Origin: Tumebacillus amylolyticus
GTDB lineage: Bacteria; Bacillota; Bacilli; Tumebacillales; Tumebacillaceae
Assembly (NCBI RefSeq): GCF_016722965.1
Contig: NZ_JAEQNB010000007.1
Span: 167,173-231,172 of the forward strand
Direction of reading: 5' to 3'
DNA: 64,000 nt
This document shows, piece after piece, positions 47,416 through 55,612 of the stretch (position 1 is its first letter; each line of letters opens with the position of its first letter). The notes under the pieces are model-generated. The model was not told the origin of the DNA, made no database searches, and saw nothing but the letters and a program-made list of their open reading frames with translations. The position numbers and the translations under genes were made by a program.

Positions 47416-48385
47416 AACCGCTGCTCAGTTCTTCCGCGAATACGATGATTTCCTCTTGCTCGTGCATGAGAAGCCGGACGGCGACGCCCTCGGCTCCGTG
47501 CTCGGCGCCGCCCATTTGCTCCAGCAACTGGGCAAAACCTTCACGCTCGTCAACGACGATCCCATTCCGGACAAGTTCCAGTTCCTGCCGATGGCAGACC
47601 GCTTTCTCCTCCCCAAGAATGTCCAGACTCGCTTCCGCTCCGTGATTTCCTTTGACTGCGGCGATCGCAAACGTCTCGGACTGTCCGGGGAGTTGATCGC
47701 GCCCGATGCTGTGATCTTGAACATCGATCATCATAAAACCAACGATTTCTTTGGCACGGAGAACCTTGTCGATCTCGACGCAGCGGCTACTTGCCAAATC
47801 GTCTACAAGATCTCGCGTGAACTCCAAGCGGATCTTTCTCTTGACGCTGCCACTTGCCTCTACACGGGCTTGGTCACCGACACGGGCGGCTTCCGGTACT
47901 CGAATACCTCTGAGGAAGTGATGTTGATCGCAGCATCCTTGCTCAAACTGGGCGTGAAACCGTACAACGTGATTGACAAAGTCATGGAGACGATGACGTG
48001 GCCGCAAGTGCTCTTGATTCGCTCCGCTCTGGAGAACCTCGGGCGAAGTGAAGACGGGAAGTACGCGTGGGTCGTTGTCACCCGCGACATGATCAATTGT
48101 GCGAACGGTTGCGACGATGACGTGGAAGGGCTGGTCAACTACCCGCGCAATGTCGAAGGGGTGGAAGTCGGCATCCTCTTCCGCGAAGCAGCGCCCGGCA
48201 AGACCAAAGTCAGCTTCCGTTCCAAGTACGTCATCGACGTCGGCGCTTTGGCGCTCGAACTCGGCGGCGGGGGTCACGCCCGTGCGTCTGGTTGCACGGT
48301 AGACGGAGACCTTGAAGAAGTGAAGGACCGCGTGCTCGCTCGCGTCGCGCGCGCTTTTTCCGAGACAGGAGCAACGGAGGCATGA
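47387..48385 (+). CDS. nrnA: DHH-DHHA1 phosphoesterase NrnA (nanoRNase / pAp phosphatase)
   Basis: NrnA degrades oligoribonucleotides of a few bases and pAp. The 332-residue protein has the metal motifs HEKPDGDALGSVLGA, DCGD and NIDHHKTNDFF, and the DHHA1 motif GGGGHARASGCTV. ATG 47387 lies 9 bases after GAGGGTGA; a GTG at 47375 would add four residues. The stop overlaps the truB start. Confidence 0.95.
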   Translation: MTPDLKQAYKTAAQFFREYDDFLLLVHEKPDGDALGSVLGAAHLLQQLGKTFTLVNDDPIPDKFQFLPMADRFLLPKNVQTRFRSVISFDCGDRKRLGLSGELIAPDAVILNIDHHKTNDFFGTENLVDLDAAATCQIVYKISRELQADLSLDAATCLYTGLVTDTGGFRYSNTSEEVMLIAASLLKLGVKPYNVIDKVMETMTWPQVLLIRSALENLGRSEDGKYAWVVVTRDMINCANGCDDDVEGLVNYPRNVEGVEVGILFREAAPGKTKVSFRSKYVIDVGALALELGGGGHARASGCTVDGDLEEVKDRVLARVARAFSETGATEA

Positions 48386-49302
48386 TGAACGGAATTCTCG
48401 TTGTGAACAAACCGGCGGGTCTGACTTCCCAGCAAGTGGTGGGTCGCGCCCGCCGAATTCTCGGCATGAAAAAAATCGGCCATACCGGCACGCTCGATCC
48501 GGACGTCACCGGCGTTCTCCCGCTGTGCCTCGGCACCGCCACCCGCGTCGCAGAATACCTGCTTGATCAGGCCAAAGCGTACCGGGGCGAAGTGACATTC
48601 GGCTGGTCCTCGACCACGCAGGATGCATCCGGTGAAGTCGTGGAACAGGTGGAGGAAGTTCATCTGACCGAAGAAGCGGTGCGTGCAGCGTTCGACAGTT
48701 TCATCGGCACGATCTCCCAGATTCCGCCGGCTTACTCCGCGATCAAGATCGACGGCAAGCGTGCCTACGATCTGGCGAGGCAGGGAGAGGACGTCGAAAT
48801 TCCGGCGCGCAACGTGACGATCTACAAGTTGGAGATTCACGAGTTGGAACTCGACATGCCGCACCCCAAGGTGCGTTTCACCGTCGAGTGCTCCAAGGGC
48901 ACGTACGTTCGTACGCTCTGCCACGACCTCGGACAGAAGCTCGGCGTTCCTGCGCACATGTCCCACCTCGTGCGCACACGCTCCGGCCCTTTTACGCTGG
49001 AACAAGCGATGACGCTGGAAGAGATCGAAGCAGCCGTAGGGGATGGAACGATTGAACAGCGCCTGCAACCGCTCGGCGCCGCCATCCCGCACATGACGGT
49101 ACACGTTGTACCGGAAGTGTTGGAACGTCGTGTACACAACGGTCGTGATTTCACGATCAAAAAAGTTTTGCCGGATGTAGAAGTCGGCTCGCTGATTCGC
49201 ATGGAGACACGAGGCGGGCAGTTGCTCGCTCTGTATCGTGTAGAGTCCTTTGCGGACGGGGAGACGCATACACTGCCGGAGAAGGTGTTCAAAGAGCAGT
49301 AA
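48385..49302 (+). CDS. truB: tRNA pseudouridine(55) synthase TruB
   Basis: TruB makes pseudouridine 55 in the T loop of tRNAs. The 305-residue protein has the catalytic Asp38 in HTGTLDPDVTGVLPLCLG, and a C-terminal PUA-like domain. ATG 48382 and ATG 48385 are adjacent; 48385 is better spaced from GGAGG at 48376-48380. It precedes ribF as in most bacteria. Confidence 0.97.
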   Translation: MNGILVVNKPAGLTSQQVVGRARRILGMKKIGHTGTLDPDVTGVLPLCLGTATRVAEYLLDQAKAYRGEVTFGWSSTTQDASGEVVEQVEEVHLTEEAVRAAFDSFIGTISQIPPAYSAIKIDGKRAYDLARQGEDVEIPARNVTIYKLEIHELELDMPHPKVRFTVECSKGTYVRTLCHDLGQKLGVPAHMSHLVRTRSGPFTLEQAMTLEEIEAAVGDGTIEQRLQPLGAAIPHMTVHVVPEVLERRVHNGRDFTIKKVLPDVEVGSLIRMETRGGQLLALYRVESFADGETHTLPEKVFKEQ

Positions 49303-49320
49303 CAGGGGTGAGAGAGTGAC

Positions 49321-50271
49321 ATGGAGATCCTGAAGATCAACGGTCTTCCGGAAGGTCGTGCCGAACGGCCGTCGGTGATGGCGCTCGGCAATTTTGACGG
49401 CTTGCATATCGGGCACCAACAACTGATTTGTCGGGCCAAGGAATTGGCGGATGCGTCCGGTTTGCCGGCGAGCGTTTTGACGTTCGACCCGCATCCACGC
49501 GTCGTGTTGGGTCGCGGCCACTACAACAACTTGCTGACTCCGTTTGAGGAGAAGATGCGGGTCCTGGAGGGGCTCGGTGTGCAGACCACGTATGTGGTGG
49601 ATTTCACAACCGAGTTTTCCACGTTGACGGCGGAGGAGTTTGTATTCCGTTTCTTGGCGGCGTTGAACCCGCAGACCGTGGTAGTCGGGTTTGATTACGC
49701 GTTTGGACGCGGCGGGCAAGCGGATGCGTCTCTTTTGAAAAAACTCGCGGAGCAGATCGGCATCTACGTCGAAATCGTCGGCGCGGTCAACCGCTACGGG
49801 GAGAAAGTCAGTTCGACTCTGATCCGCGAGAAACTGAGCTACGGCGACATGCGGCTGGTTCACGAATTGCTCGGCCGTCCGTATGGCGTCGGGGGTCAGG
49901 TTGTACACGGGGAGAAGCGCGGGCGATTGCTCGGCTTCCCCACTGCGAACATCGAATTGTCCGAATCGTACTCGCTTCCGAAAAACGGCGTCTACTTGGT
50001 CCGTGTGCTCATCGGCGGCGACTATGGCGGCGTATGGCACGCCGGTGTGATGAACATCGGCACGAAGCCCACGTTCCACGATCAAGCGCATCGGTCGCTG
50101 GAAGCGCATCTGTTCCACTTCGACGGCGACATTTACGGTCAGCCCGTCTATGTGGAAGTGCTCGACTTCCTGCGCGATGAGAAAAAGTTTTTCTCCATCG
50201 ACGAACTGATCGCCCAGATCGGGGCCGACGTGCAAGAAGCGCAAGCGAGGCTGGCGCAATACTCGACCTGA
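49321..50271 (+). CDS. ribF: Bifunctional riboflavin kinase / FAD synthetase
   Basis: RibF makes FMN and FAD from riboflavin. The 316-residue protein has the N-terminal adenylyltransferase domain (ALGNFDGLHIGHQQL, VVGFDYAFGRGGQAD) and the C-terminal kinase domain (GRLLGFPTANIELSE, KPTFHDQ). GGGGTGAGAG precedes the ATG. No FMN riboswitch is seen. Confidence 0.97.
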   Translation: MEILKINGLPEGRAERPSVMALGNFDGLHIGHQQLICRAKELADASGLPASVLTFDPHPRVVLGRGHYNNLLTPFEEKMRVLEGLGVQTTYVVDFTTEFSTLTAEEFVFRFLAALNPQTVVVGFDYAFGRGGQADASLLKKLAEQIGIYVEIVGAVNRYGEKVSSTLIREKLSYGDMRLVHELLGRPYGVGGQVVHGEKRGRLLGFPTANIELSESYSLPKNGVYLVRVLIGGDYGGVWHAGVMNIGTKPTFHDQAHRSLEAHLFHFDGDIYGQPVYVEVLDFLRDEKKFFSIDELIAQIGADVQEAQARLAQYST

Positions 50272-50302
50272 TCTTCAGACTTTGCAACTCGGGTCTGAAT
50301 CG

Positions 50303-50355
50303 AATCCCTTGGCGCATACACTTGAAGCACAAGTGCTGGTATTGTGCCAGGGATT
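50303..50355 (+). other. Long imperfect hairpin after ribF overlapping a promoter
   Basis: AATCCC (50303-50308) pairs with GGGATT (50350-50355), TGGC with GCCA next to it (one bulged T), and CACTTG (50319-50324) with CAAGTG (50330-50335) at the tip. There is only a weak T-rich tail, so it is either a poor ribF terminator or an operator. It covers the -35 box of the promoter at 50342-50370. A smaller hairpin, TTCAGAC (50274-50280) with GTCTGAA (50293-50299), lies just before it. Confidence 0.5.
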
Positions 50356-50370
50356 CTGTTATGCTATAAT
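50342..50370 (+). promoter_or_regulatory. Strong sigma-A promoter ahead of the small gene pair
   Basis: TTGTGC (50342-50347), a 17-base spacer and a perfect TATAAT (50365-50370) preceded by TGC (extended -10). Confidence 0.8.
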
Positions 50371-50449
50371 CTCTTAGTGGTTCTTAACGTCGTCCTACTA
50401 GACCCAGCTCCCGGCCTTACTTGATCGTGAAGCGAGGGATGGATGAGCC

Positions 50450-50677
50450 GTGAGATACCCCTACGTCGATGAACGAGATGAAAAGTTGATGGAGTGGTGC
50501 CGCGAAGTGGCACGCATCTGCGTCAGCGATGAGTTTAAACGACTCAACCGTGACTTGCTGAAATTCTATCGCAAGTCCGGGATGGATGATCCCTTTTTGC
50601 TAGCTTTCCAAGACTCGCTGTTTTCCTTGTTTACCGAGGGAGACGACGACTTTCAACTGTCGTTTGAGTACAACTGA
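50450..50677 (+). CDS. Hypothetical small acidic protein
   Basis: I do not recognise this 75-residue protein. It starts at GTG 50450 with GAGGGA at 50434-50439 upstream. It is acidic and mostly helical in character (DEKLMEWCREVARICVSDEF, then LNRDLLKFYRKSG) with no membrane helix. It is followed after 2 bases by the next small gene, so the two are surely co-expressed. It could be the partner protein of that gene, for example an antidote; no evidence beyond arrangement supports this. Confidence 0.65.
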   Translation: MRYPYVDERDEKLMEWCREVARICVSDEFKRLNRDLLKFYRKSGMDDPFLLAFQDSLFSLFTEGDDDFQLSFEYN

Positions 50678-50679
50678 TC

Positions 50680-50901
50680 ATGAGGGTCATCGTCACAGCC
50701 CACGCAAAGCAGCGCCTCTATGAGGAGCGGCAGCGAGGCATTCACGTGGACGATATCGTGAGAGCCGCGCGGCTGTTACCGGGCGTGCTGCCGGTTGCGA
50801 CGAGATTCCGGGGATTTATCTCCTTACATGGAAGAGCCTTTGACATTGTAGCGAAAGACATTGCACAGGGACGCCTTGTCATCACAGTAATCGGCAAATG
50901 A
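50680..50901 (+). CDS. Small DUF4258-like protein
   Basis: The 73-residue basic protein begins [19 protein letters not shown] and ends with a beta-type segment [19 protein letters not shown]. An N-terminal HAKQR helix followed by strands resembles the DUF4258 group, related to the RelE/BrnT fold of toxins, but resemblance is by eye only. It has no ribosome site of its own, so it depends on translation of the upstream gene. Expression ahead of rpsO suggests a housekeeping or ribosome link as an alternative to a toxin. Confidence 0.6.
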   Translation: MRVIVTAHAKQRLYEERQRGIHVDDIVRAARLLPGVLPVATRFRGFISLHGRAFDIVAKDIAQGRLVITVIGK

Positions 50902-50983
50902 CACAGTAACCATGAGCGCGGATTGTCGAGCACACCGACGACATTCTGGGCCTTGGGGATATATCAATAGGAGGTGTATTGAG

Positions 50984-51253
50984 ATGGCATTGTCTCAAGA
51001 CGCGAAAAAAACACTGATCGAAAACTTCCAAGTACACGAAACCGATACGGGTTCCCCGGAAGTGCAAATCGCAATCCTGACCAACAAAATCAACTACCTG
51101 AACGACCACCTGCGCACGCATAAGAAAGACCACCACTCCCGTCGTGGCCTTCTGAAAATGGTCGGTCATCGCCGTAACCTGTTGAACTACCTCCGCAAGT
51201 CGGATGTAAACCGTTACCGCGAAACCGTTGCGAAACTGGGTCTGCGTAAGTAA
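50984..51253 (+). CDS. rpsO: 30S ribosomal protein S15
   Basis: S15 binds 16S rRNA early in assembly. The 89-residue protein has the family sequence [20 protein letters not shown] and [21 protein letters not shown] lies 8 bases upstream of ATG 50984. pnp follows, as in almost all bacteria. Confidence 0.99.
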   Translation: MALSQDAKKTLIENFQVHETDTGSPEVQIAILTNKINYLNDHLRTHKKDHHSRRGLLKMVGHRRNLLNYLRKSDVNRYRETVAKLGLRK

Positions 51254-51261
51254 CAACATGC

Positions 51262-51297
51262 AAGAAGCGGGAAATTGTTTCCCGCTTCTTCTTTGTG
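51262..51297 (+). terminator. Terminator after rpsO
   Basis: Perfect 13-bp stem AAGAAGCGGGAAA (51262-51274) with TTTCCCGCTTCTT (51278-51290), then CTTTGTGT. Confidence 0.9.
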
Positions 51298-51413
51298 TCT
51301 GCAATGATTTTTCTGGATCAAAGAAGGAAATACTATCCTCATGTGCGAAGTAATATTAGATTTTAGATCGTTCATACATAAGGCCTATTCCGTAAGGAGG
51401 TATCTTGCATACC

Positions 51414-53654
51414 ATGCACAAAGTCTTTACGACAACGCTTGGCGGTCGCACGCTGAGCATCGAGATTGGTAAAGTTGCGAAGCAAGCCAGTGGCTCTTGC
51501 CTCGTTCGCTACGGCGATACGGTTGTTCTGTCGACCGTTACAGCATCGAAAGAACCGAAGGACCTCGATTTCTTCCCGCTGACGGTCAACTACGAAGAGC
51601 GTCTCTACTCGGTCGGTAAAATTCCGGGTGGCTTCATCAAGCGTGAAGGTCGTCCGTCCGAAAAAGCGATCTTGGCGTCCCGCCTGATCGACCGCCCGAT
51701 TCGCCCGTTGTTCCCGGATGGGTTCCGCAACGACATTCAAGTCATGGACATCGTCATGTCGGTGGACCAAGACTGCGCACCGGAAATCGTTGCGATGATC
51801 GGTACATCCGTTTCTCTGATGACCTCCAACGTTCCGTTTGAAGGTCCGATTGCAGGCGTCATCATCGGTCGCATCGACGGCGAACTGATCGTCAACCCGA
51901 CCGTCGAACAAGCGGCACTGTCGGACATGCATCTCGTAGTAGCAGGGACCAAGCATGCGATCAACATGGTCGAAGCGGGTGCCAAGGAAGTTACGGAAGC
52001 AGACATGATCGAAGCGATCATGTTCGGCCACGACCGCATCAAGGAACTGGTCGAGTTCCAAGAGCAGATCGTCGCAGAACTGCAACCGGAGAAAATGGAA
52101 GTCGTTCTCCGCGCAGTCGATGCAGAGATCAACGAAAAAGTCCGCGCTCTGGCAACGGACAAGCTCAAGGAAGCGATTCGCACTTTCGACAAGCACGAGC
52201 GTGAACAAAACATCTCGTCCGTGAAGGATGAAGTGAAAGCTGCAATGCTCGAAGAGCTTGGCGAGGAAGCCTTTGGCACGCACGCCAAGGACATCGGCGA
52301 AGTTCTCTACGACATCGTGAAGGAACAAGTTCGTTACGCAATCGTACACGAAGGCGTTCGTCCGGACGGCCGCAAGATCGACGAAGTTCGTCCGATCTCG
52401 ACCGAAGTCGGCATCCTCCCGCGCGTTCACGGTTCCGGCCTGTTCACCCGCGGTCAAACGCAAGTGCTCTCCGTCTGTACCCTCGGCGTCCTCGGCGATG
52501 CACAGGAAATCGACGGCATCGGCCTCGAAGAAGAGAAGCGCTTCATGCACCATTACAACTTCCCGCCGTTCTCCGTCGGCGAAGCTCGCCCGTTGCGCGC
52601 TCCGTCTCGCCGCGACATCGGTCACGGCGCTCTCGGCGAACGTGCGATGGAACCGGTGATCCCGGACAAAGAAGAATTCCCGTACACCATCCGTCTCGTT
52701 TCCGAAGTTCTCGAATCGAACGGTTCCTCTTCGCAAGCGTCGATCTGCGGCTCCATCCTCGCGATGATGGACGCAGGCGTGCCGATCAAAGCTCCGGTGT
52801 CCGGCGTTGCGATGGGTCTGATTGCCGACGGCGACAAAATGGCCGTCCTCACCGACATCCAAGGCATGGAAGACCATCTCGGCGACATGGACTTCAAAGT
52901 TGCGGGCACCGAGAAGGGCATCACCGCGCTGCAAATGGACATCAAGATCAAGGGCATCAACCGCGAAGTCCTTGAAACGGCGATGGAGCAGGCTCACCGC
53001 GGCCGCGCACACATCCTCGCCAAGATGATGGAAGCACTCGCGCAACCGCGCGAAGATCTGTCCCCGTACGCACCGCGCATCATCACCCTGCGCATCAACC
53101 CGGACAAGATCCGCGACGTCATTGGACCGGGTGGTCGCGTGATCAACAAGATCATCGACGAAACCGGCGTCAAGATCGACATCGAGCAAGACGGCCGCGT
53201 CTTCATCGCTGCAACCAACGGTGAAGCGGGTGCCAAGGCGAAAGCGATCATCGAAGGCATCGTCAAGGAAGTCGAAGCCGGCGTCACCTACAACGGCAAA
53301 GTCACCCGCGTTGAGAAGTACGGCGCGTTCGTGGAAGTTCTGCCGGGCAAGGAAGGTCTCGTCCACATTTCGCAACTCGGCGAAGAGCGTGTCGCAAACA
53401 CCGAAGACGTTGTCAAAGTCGGTGACATGCTGCTCGTCAAATGTACCGAGATCGACCCGCAAGGCCGCGTCAACCTCTCGCACAAAGAAGCACTCCGCGA
53501 GTTGAAAGGTCTCCCGCCGTCTCCTCCGTCGGAAACCCGCCCGCCGCGTCGTGAAAACCGCGAAGGCGACCGTGGTCCGCGTGGTGGTGGTGACCGTGGC
53601 GGCGACCGTCGTCCGTACAACGGCGACCGTCCGCGCCAAGAAACCAAGCAATAA
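51414..53654 (+). CDS. pnp: Polyribonucleotide nucleotidyltransferase (PNPase)
   Basis: PNPase degrades RNA from the 3' end using phosphate. The protein has two RNase PH domains ([35 protein letters not shown] and [14 protein letters not shown]), a KH domain with [11 protein letters not shown], an S1 domain with [16 protein letters not shown] and an Arg/Gly/Asp-rich tail of about 45 residues. AAGGAGG at 51394-51400 leaves two possible starts: TTG 51405 (close) and ATG 51414 (12 bases). I use the ATG, giving 746 aa. The 116-base gap after the rpsO terminator shows no confident promoter. Confidence 0.97.
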   Translation: MHKVFTTTLGGRTLSIEIGKVAKQASGSCLVRYGDTVVLSTVTASKEPKDLDFFPLTVNYEERLYSVGKIPGGFIKREGRPSEKAILASRLIDRPIRPLFPDGFRNDIQVMDIVMSVDQDCAPEIVAMIGTSVSLMTSNVPFEGPIAGVIIGRIDGELIVNPTVEQAALSDMHLVVAGTKHAINMVEAGAKEVTEADMIEAIMFGHDRIKELVEFQEQIVAELQPEKMEVVLRAVDAEINEKVRALATDKLKEAIRTFDKHEREQNISSVKDEVKAAMLEELGEEAFGTHAKDIGEVLYDIVKEQVRYAIVHEGVRPDGRKIDEVRPISTEVGILPRVHGSGLFTRGQTQVLSVCTLGVLGDAQEIDGIGLEEEKRFMHHYNFPPFSVGEARPLRAPSRRDIGHGALGERAMEPVIPDKEEFPYTIRLVSEVLESNGSSSQASICGSILAMMDAGVPIKAPVSGVAMGLIADGDKMAVLTDIQGMEDHLGDMDFKVAGTEKGITALQMDIKIKGINREVLETAMEQAHRGRAHILAKMMEALAQPREDLSPYAPRIITLRINPDKIRDVIGPGGRVINKIIDETGVKIDIEQDGRVFIAATNGEAGAKAKAIIEGIVKEVEAGVTYNGKVTRVEKYGAFVEVLPGKEGLVHISQLGEERVANTEDVVKVGDMLLVKCTEIDPQGRVNLSHKEALRELKGLPPSPPSETRPPRRENREGDRGPRGGGDRGGDRRPYNGDRPRQETKQ

Positions 53655-53665
53655 CACACTTTACA

Positions 53666-53708
53666 AAAAGAGAGACAGTCCGCATCTTGGCGGCCTGTCT
53701 CTTTTTTT
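53666..53708 (+). terminator. Terminator after pnp
   Basis: AGAGACAG (53671-53678) pairs with CTGTCTCT (53695-53702), with an inner CCGC (53680-53683) and GCGG (53690-53693) stem, followed by seven T. Confidence 0.9.
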
Positions 53709-53763
53709 CGGTCTAGCCTCCTCCTTTTTCGCATACAATCTCCTAGCACAAGGAGGAGGTACG

Positions 53764-54516
53764 ATGATGAAGACCAAAACGACCTCGACGGCGCGGCGGG
53801 TACAAGCCGGCAAACTGCTGGCCGCAGCGGCGGTGTGCCTGCTGCTGTACTCCGGCCTCAGCGACACGTTGGCGATCAATACATACGTACGTGACCTGAA
53901 AGGCATGGCAATTCCCGTCCAAAGCTACAACGTCCAAGAACGCGCAGTCGCGCTCACCTTCGATGTCGGCACATCCGACAGCGAACATGTAGCCGATGTC
54001 CTGAATCAACTGCGAGCCGGGCGCGTACACGCGACCTTTTTCCTAACGGGGGAGTGGGTGGAGAAAAACCCGCGCACGGCGATGGAGATCGTGCGCCAAG
54101 GCCATGAAGTCGGCCAATCCCTCTACACCTACCGCAAAGCCACCGATCTCTCCACAGCAGACGTTCAAGCGGAACTTAGCAAATCGGATCAAGCTTGGAA
54201 AAAAGCGGGCTTGCCCGACTCCACGCTGTTTCGCATCCCGTTTGGCGAATCCAAGGGAGCGGTCGCCAAAGTGATTCGCGAACGCCACGAAGACCTCATC
54301 TCTTGGTCGGTTAACGCGGCGCCGCAAACCGGGCAAGACCCGACCGCAGTCTGGAGCGGGGTCGAGAACGCCTTGCAACCGGGTGACATCTTGCGCCTGC
54401 GCACCGACTCCGACACGGCGGCCCGGCTGCCGCAACTCTTGAAGGCTGTGCAAGGAGCGGGCTTCCACTGGCGCACGTGCTCCGACCTGCAAGGGGAGGG
54501 GGAGCGACGCTCGTGA
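53764..54516 (+). CDS. NodB-fold polysaccharide deacetylase-like protein, metal site degraded
   Basis: The 250-residue protein has an N-terminal membrane anchor or signal helix (about residues 16-36) and a NodB-like fold: VALTFDVGTSDSEHV where active enzymes have TFDDG, and GHEVGQSLYTYRK where they have GHExGNHxYxH. Both metal-binding histidines of the second motif are missing and the Asp pair of the first is broken, so it is probably inactive as a metal-dependent deacetylase. It lies between pnp and the ylxY gene, a place with no gene in Bacillus, and its last bases overlap ylxY (GTGA). It looks like a diverged tandem copy. Confidence 0.85.
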   Translation: MMKTKTTSTARRVQAGKLLAAAAVCLLLYSGLSDTLAINTYVRDLKGMAIPVQSYNVQERAVALTFDVGTSDSEHVADVLNQLRAGRVHATFFLTGEWVEKNPRTAMEIVRQGHEVGQSLYTYRKATDLSTADVQAELSKSDQAWKKAGLPDSTLFRIPFGESKGAVAKVIRERHEDLISWSVNAAPQTGQDPTAVWSGVENALQPGDILRLRTDSDTAARLPQLLKAVQGAGFHWRTCSDLQGEGERRS

Positions 54517-55523
54517 AAAAACCGATCTCCAAGCCGATTCTCTCCATCAAAGTCAAACTTCCACGCGGCCGCTTGATCGCGGGGGCAGCCGCCGCGCTGC
54601 TGCTCGCCGGCGGCTTTTTTTGGAGCGGACAACCCGAGGGGTTTTCGACGCAACCGCTGGCTGTCGTGAGCGCCATGGCGGGCTCAAATCAAACCGAGTC
54701 GCTTCAACAACGCGTGCAGGCGCTTGCCGCGCAGTACGACGCCAAACCGATCGACGCACACAACGATCGAGTCTGGAAGGGCATCCCTGGACTGAACGGT
54801 ATCAAAATCGACGTCGACGCAACCGTCCGCAAAACGGAAAAGGTCAACGACGGCCGCATCCAACTCGTCGCCGAGCAAATTCCCCCCAAAGTCTCGCTCG
54901 ACGACCTCGGACCCGTGCCGATCTATCGGGGCAACGCAGAAAAAAAACAAATGGCACTTATGATAAACGTCGCTTGGGGGACAGAATATATAGAGGAGAT
55001 TTTAAAAACGTTAGATGAGTACGGCGTGAAAGCGACGTTTTTCCTCGACGGCTCGTGGACGGCGGACAACCCCGCCGTCGCCAAAGAAATCGTCGCGCGC
55101 GGGCATGAAGTCGGAAACCATGCCTACACGCACCCGGACATGTCGAAATTGAACGCCGGCTCCCAACAAAGCCAGATCTCCCGCACCAACCAAGCCATCC
55201 AAAAAGCGACCGGGGTCACCCCGAAGCTGTTCGGCCCACCGTCCGGCGCGTACAACGACACCACGGTGAAAACGGCATACGGGCAGAAGATGCGCACGAT
55301 CCTCTGGACGCTCGACACGATCGACTGGAAAAAACCGCCGGCCTCCGACATCTCAAACCGCGTGCTCAGCCGTGCGGAAAACGGAGCTCTCGTGCTCATG
55401 CATCCCACGGCACCGACACGTGACGCTCTGCGTACCATACTGCAAGGATTGCAGAAAAAAGGCTACGGACTCGTCACCGTCTCCCAACTGCTCGACCCGG
55501 TGCGACCGTTGCCGACACCGTAA
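54513..55523 (+). CDS. ylxY: Polysaccharide deacetylase family protein, YlxY type
   Basis: The 336-residue protein has an N-terminal membrane anchor (about residues 20-38) and a NodB domain. Motif 1 is MINVAWGTEY, the altered form known for YlxY/PdaB-like proteins, but motif 2 GHEVGNHAYTHPDMS keeps both histidines and motif 3 FGPPSGAYND and LVLMHPT are intact. Position after pnp and before mlpA is that of ylxY. GTG 54513 is chosen because GGAGGGGGAG lies just upstream. Substrate is presumably cell-wall glycan. Confidence 0.9.
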   Translation: MKKPISKPILSIKVKLPRGRLIAGAAAALLLAGGFFWSGQPEGFSTQPLAVVSAMAGSNQTESLQQRVQALAAQYDAKPIDAHNDRVWKGIPGLNGIKIDVDATVRKTEKVNDGRIQLVAEQIPPKVSLDDLGPVPIYRGNAEKKQMALMINVAWGTEYIEEILKTLDEYGVKATFFLDGSWTADNPAVAKEIVARGHEVGNHAYTHPDMSKLNAGSQQSQISRTNQAIQKATGVTPKLFGPPSGAYNDTTVKTAYGQKMRTILWTLDTIDWKKPPASDISNRVLSRAENGALVLMHPTAPTRDALRTILQGLQKKGYGLVTVSQLLDPVRPLPTP

Positions 55524-55539
55524 GCCGTAAGCTCTCCGC

Positions 55540-55568
55540 TTGTTCCGATTGGAATGTTCTGTTATAGT
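55540..55568 (+). promoter_or_regulatory. Sigma-A promoter of mlpA
   Basis: TTGTTC (55540-55545) and TATAGT (55563-55568) are 17 bases apart, starting shortly after the ylxY stop. Confidence 0.65.
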
Positions 55569-55612
55569 AGTGGCAGTTTCTATATGACGTAACGTGTACG
55601 AGGAGGATGTCC

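Noticed and set aside
50272..50449. FMN or other riboswitch around ribF
   Set aside because: The gene is internal to an operon and the downstream gap shows only simple hairpins, none with the FMN-element conserved blocks.
51298..51413. Promoter for pnp
   Set aside because: TTTTTC (51308) with TACTAT (51331) is spaced correctly but the -35 box is too poor to list.
51372..53657. Open frame of 761 codons on the - strand over pnp
   Set aside because: Antisense shadow of pnp with unusual composition and no initiation signals.
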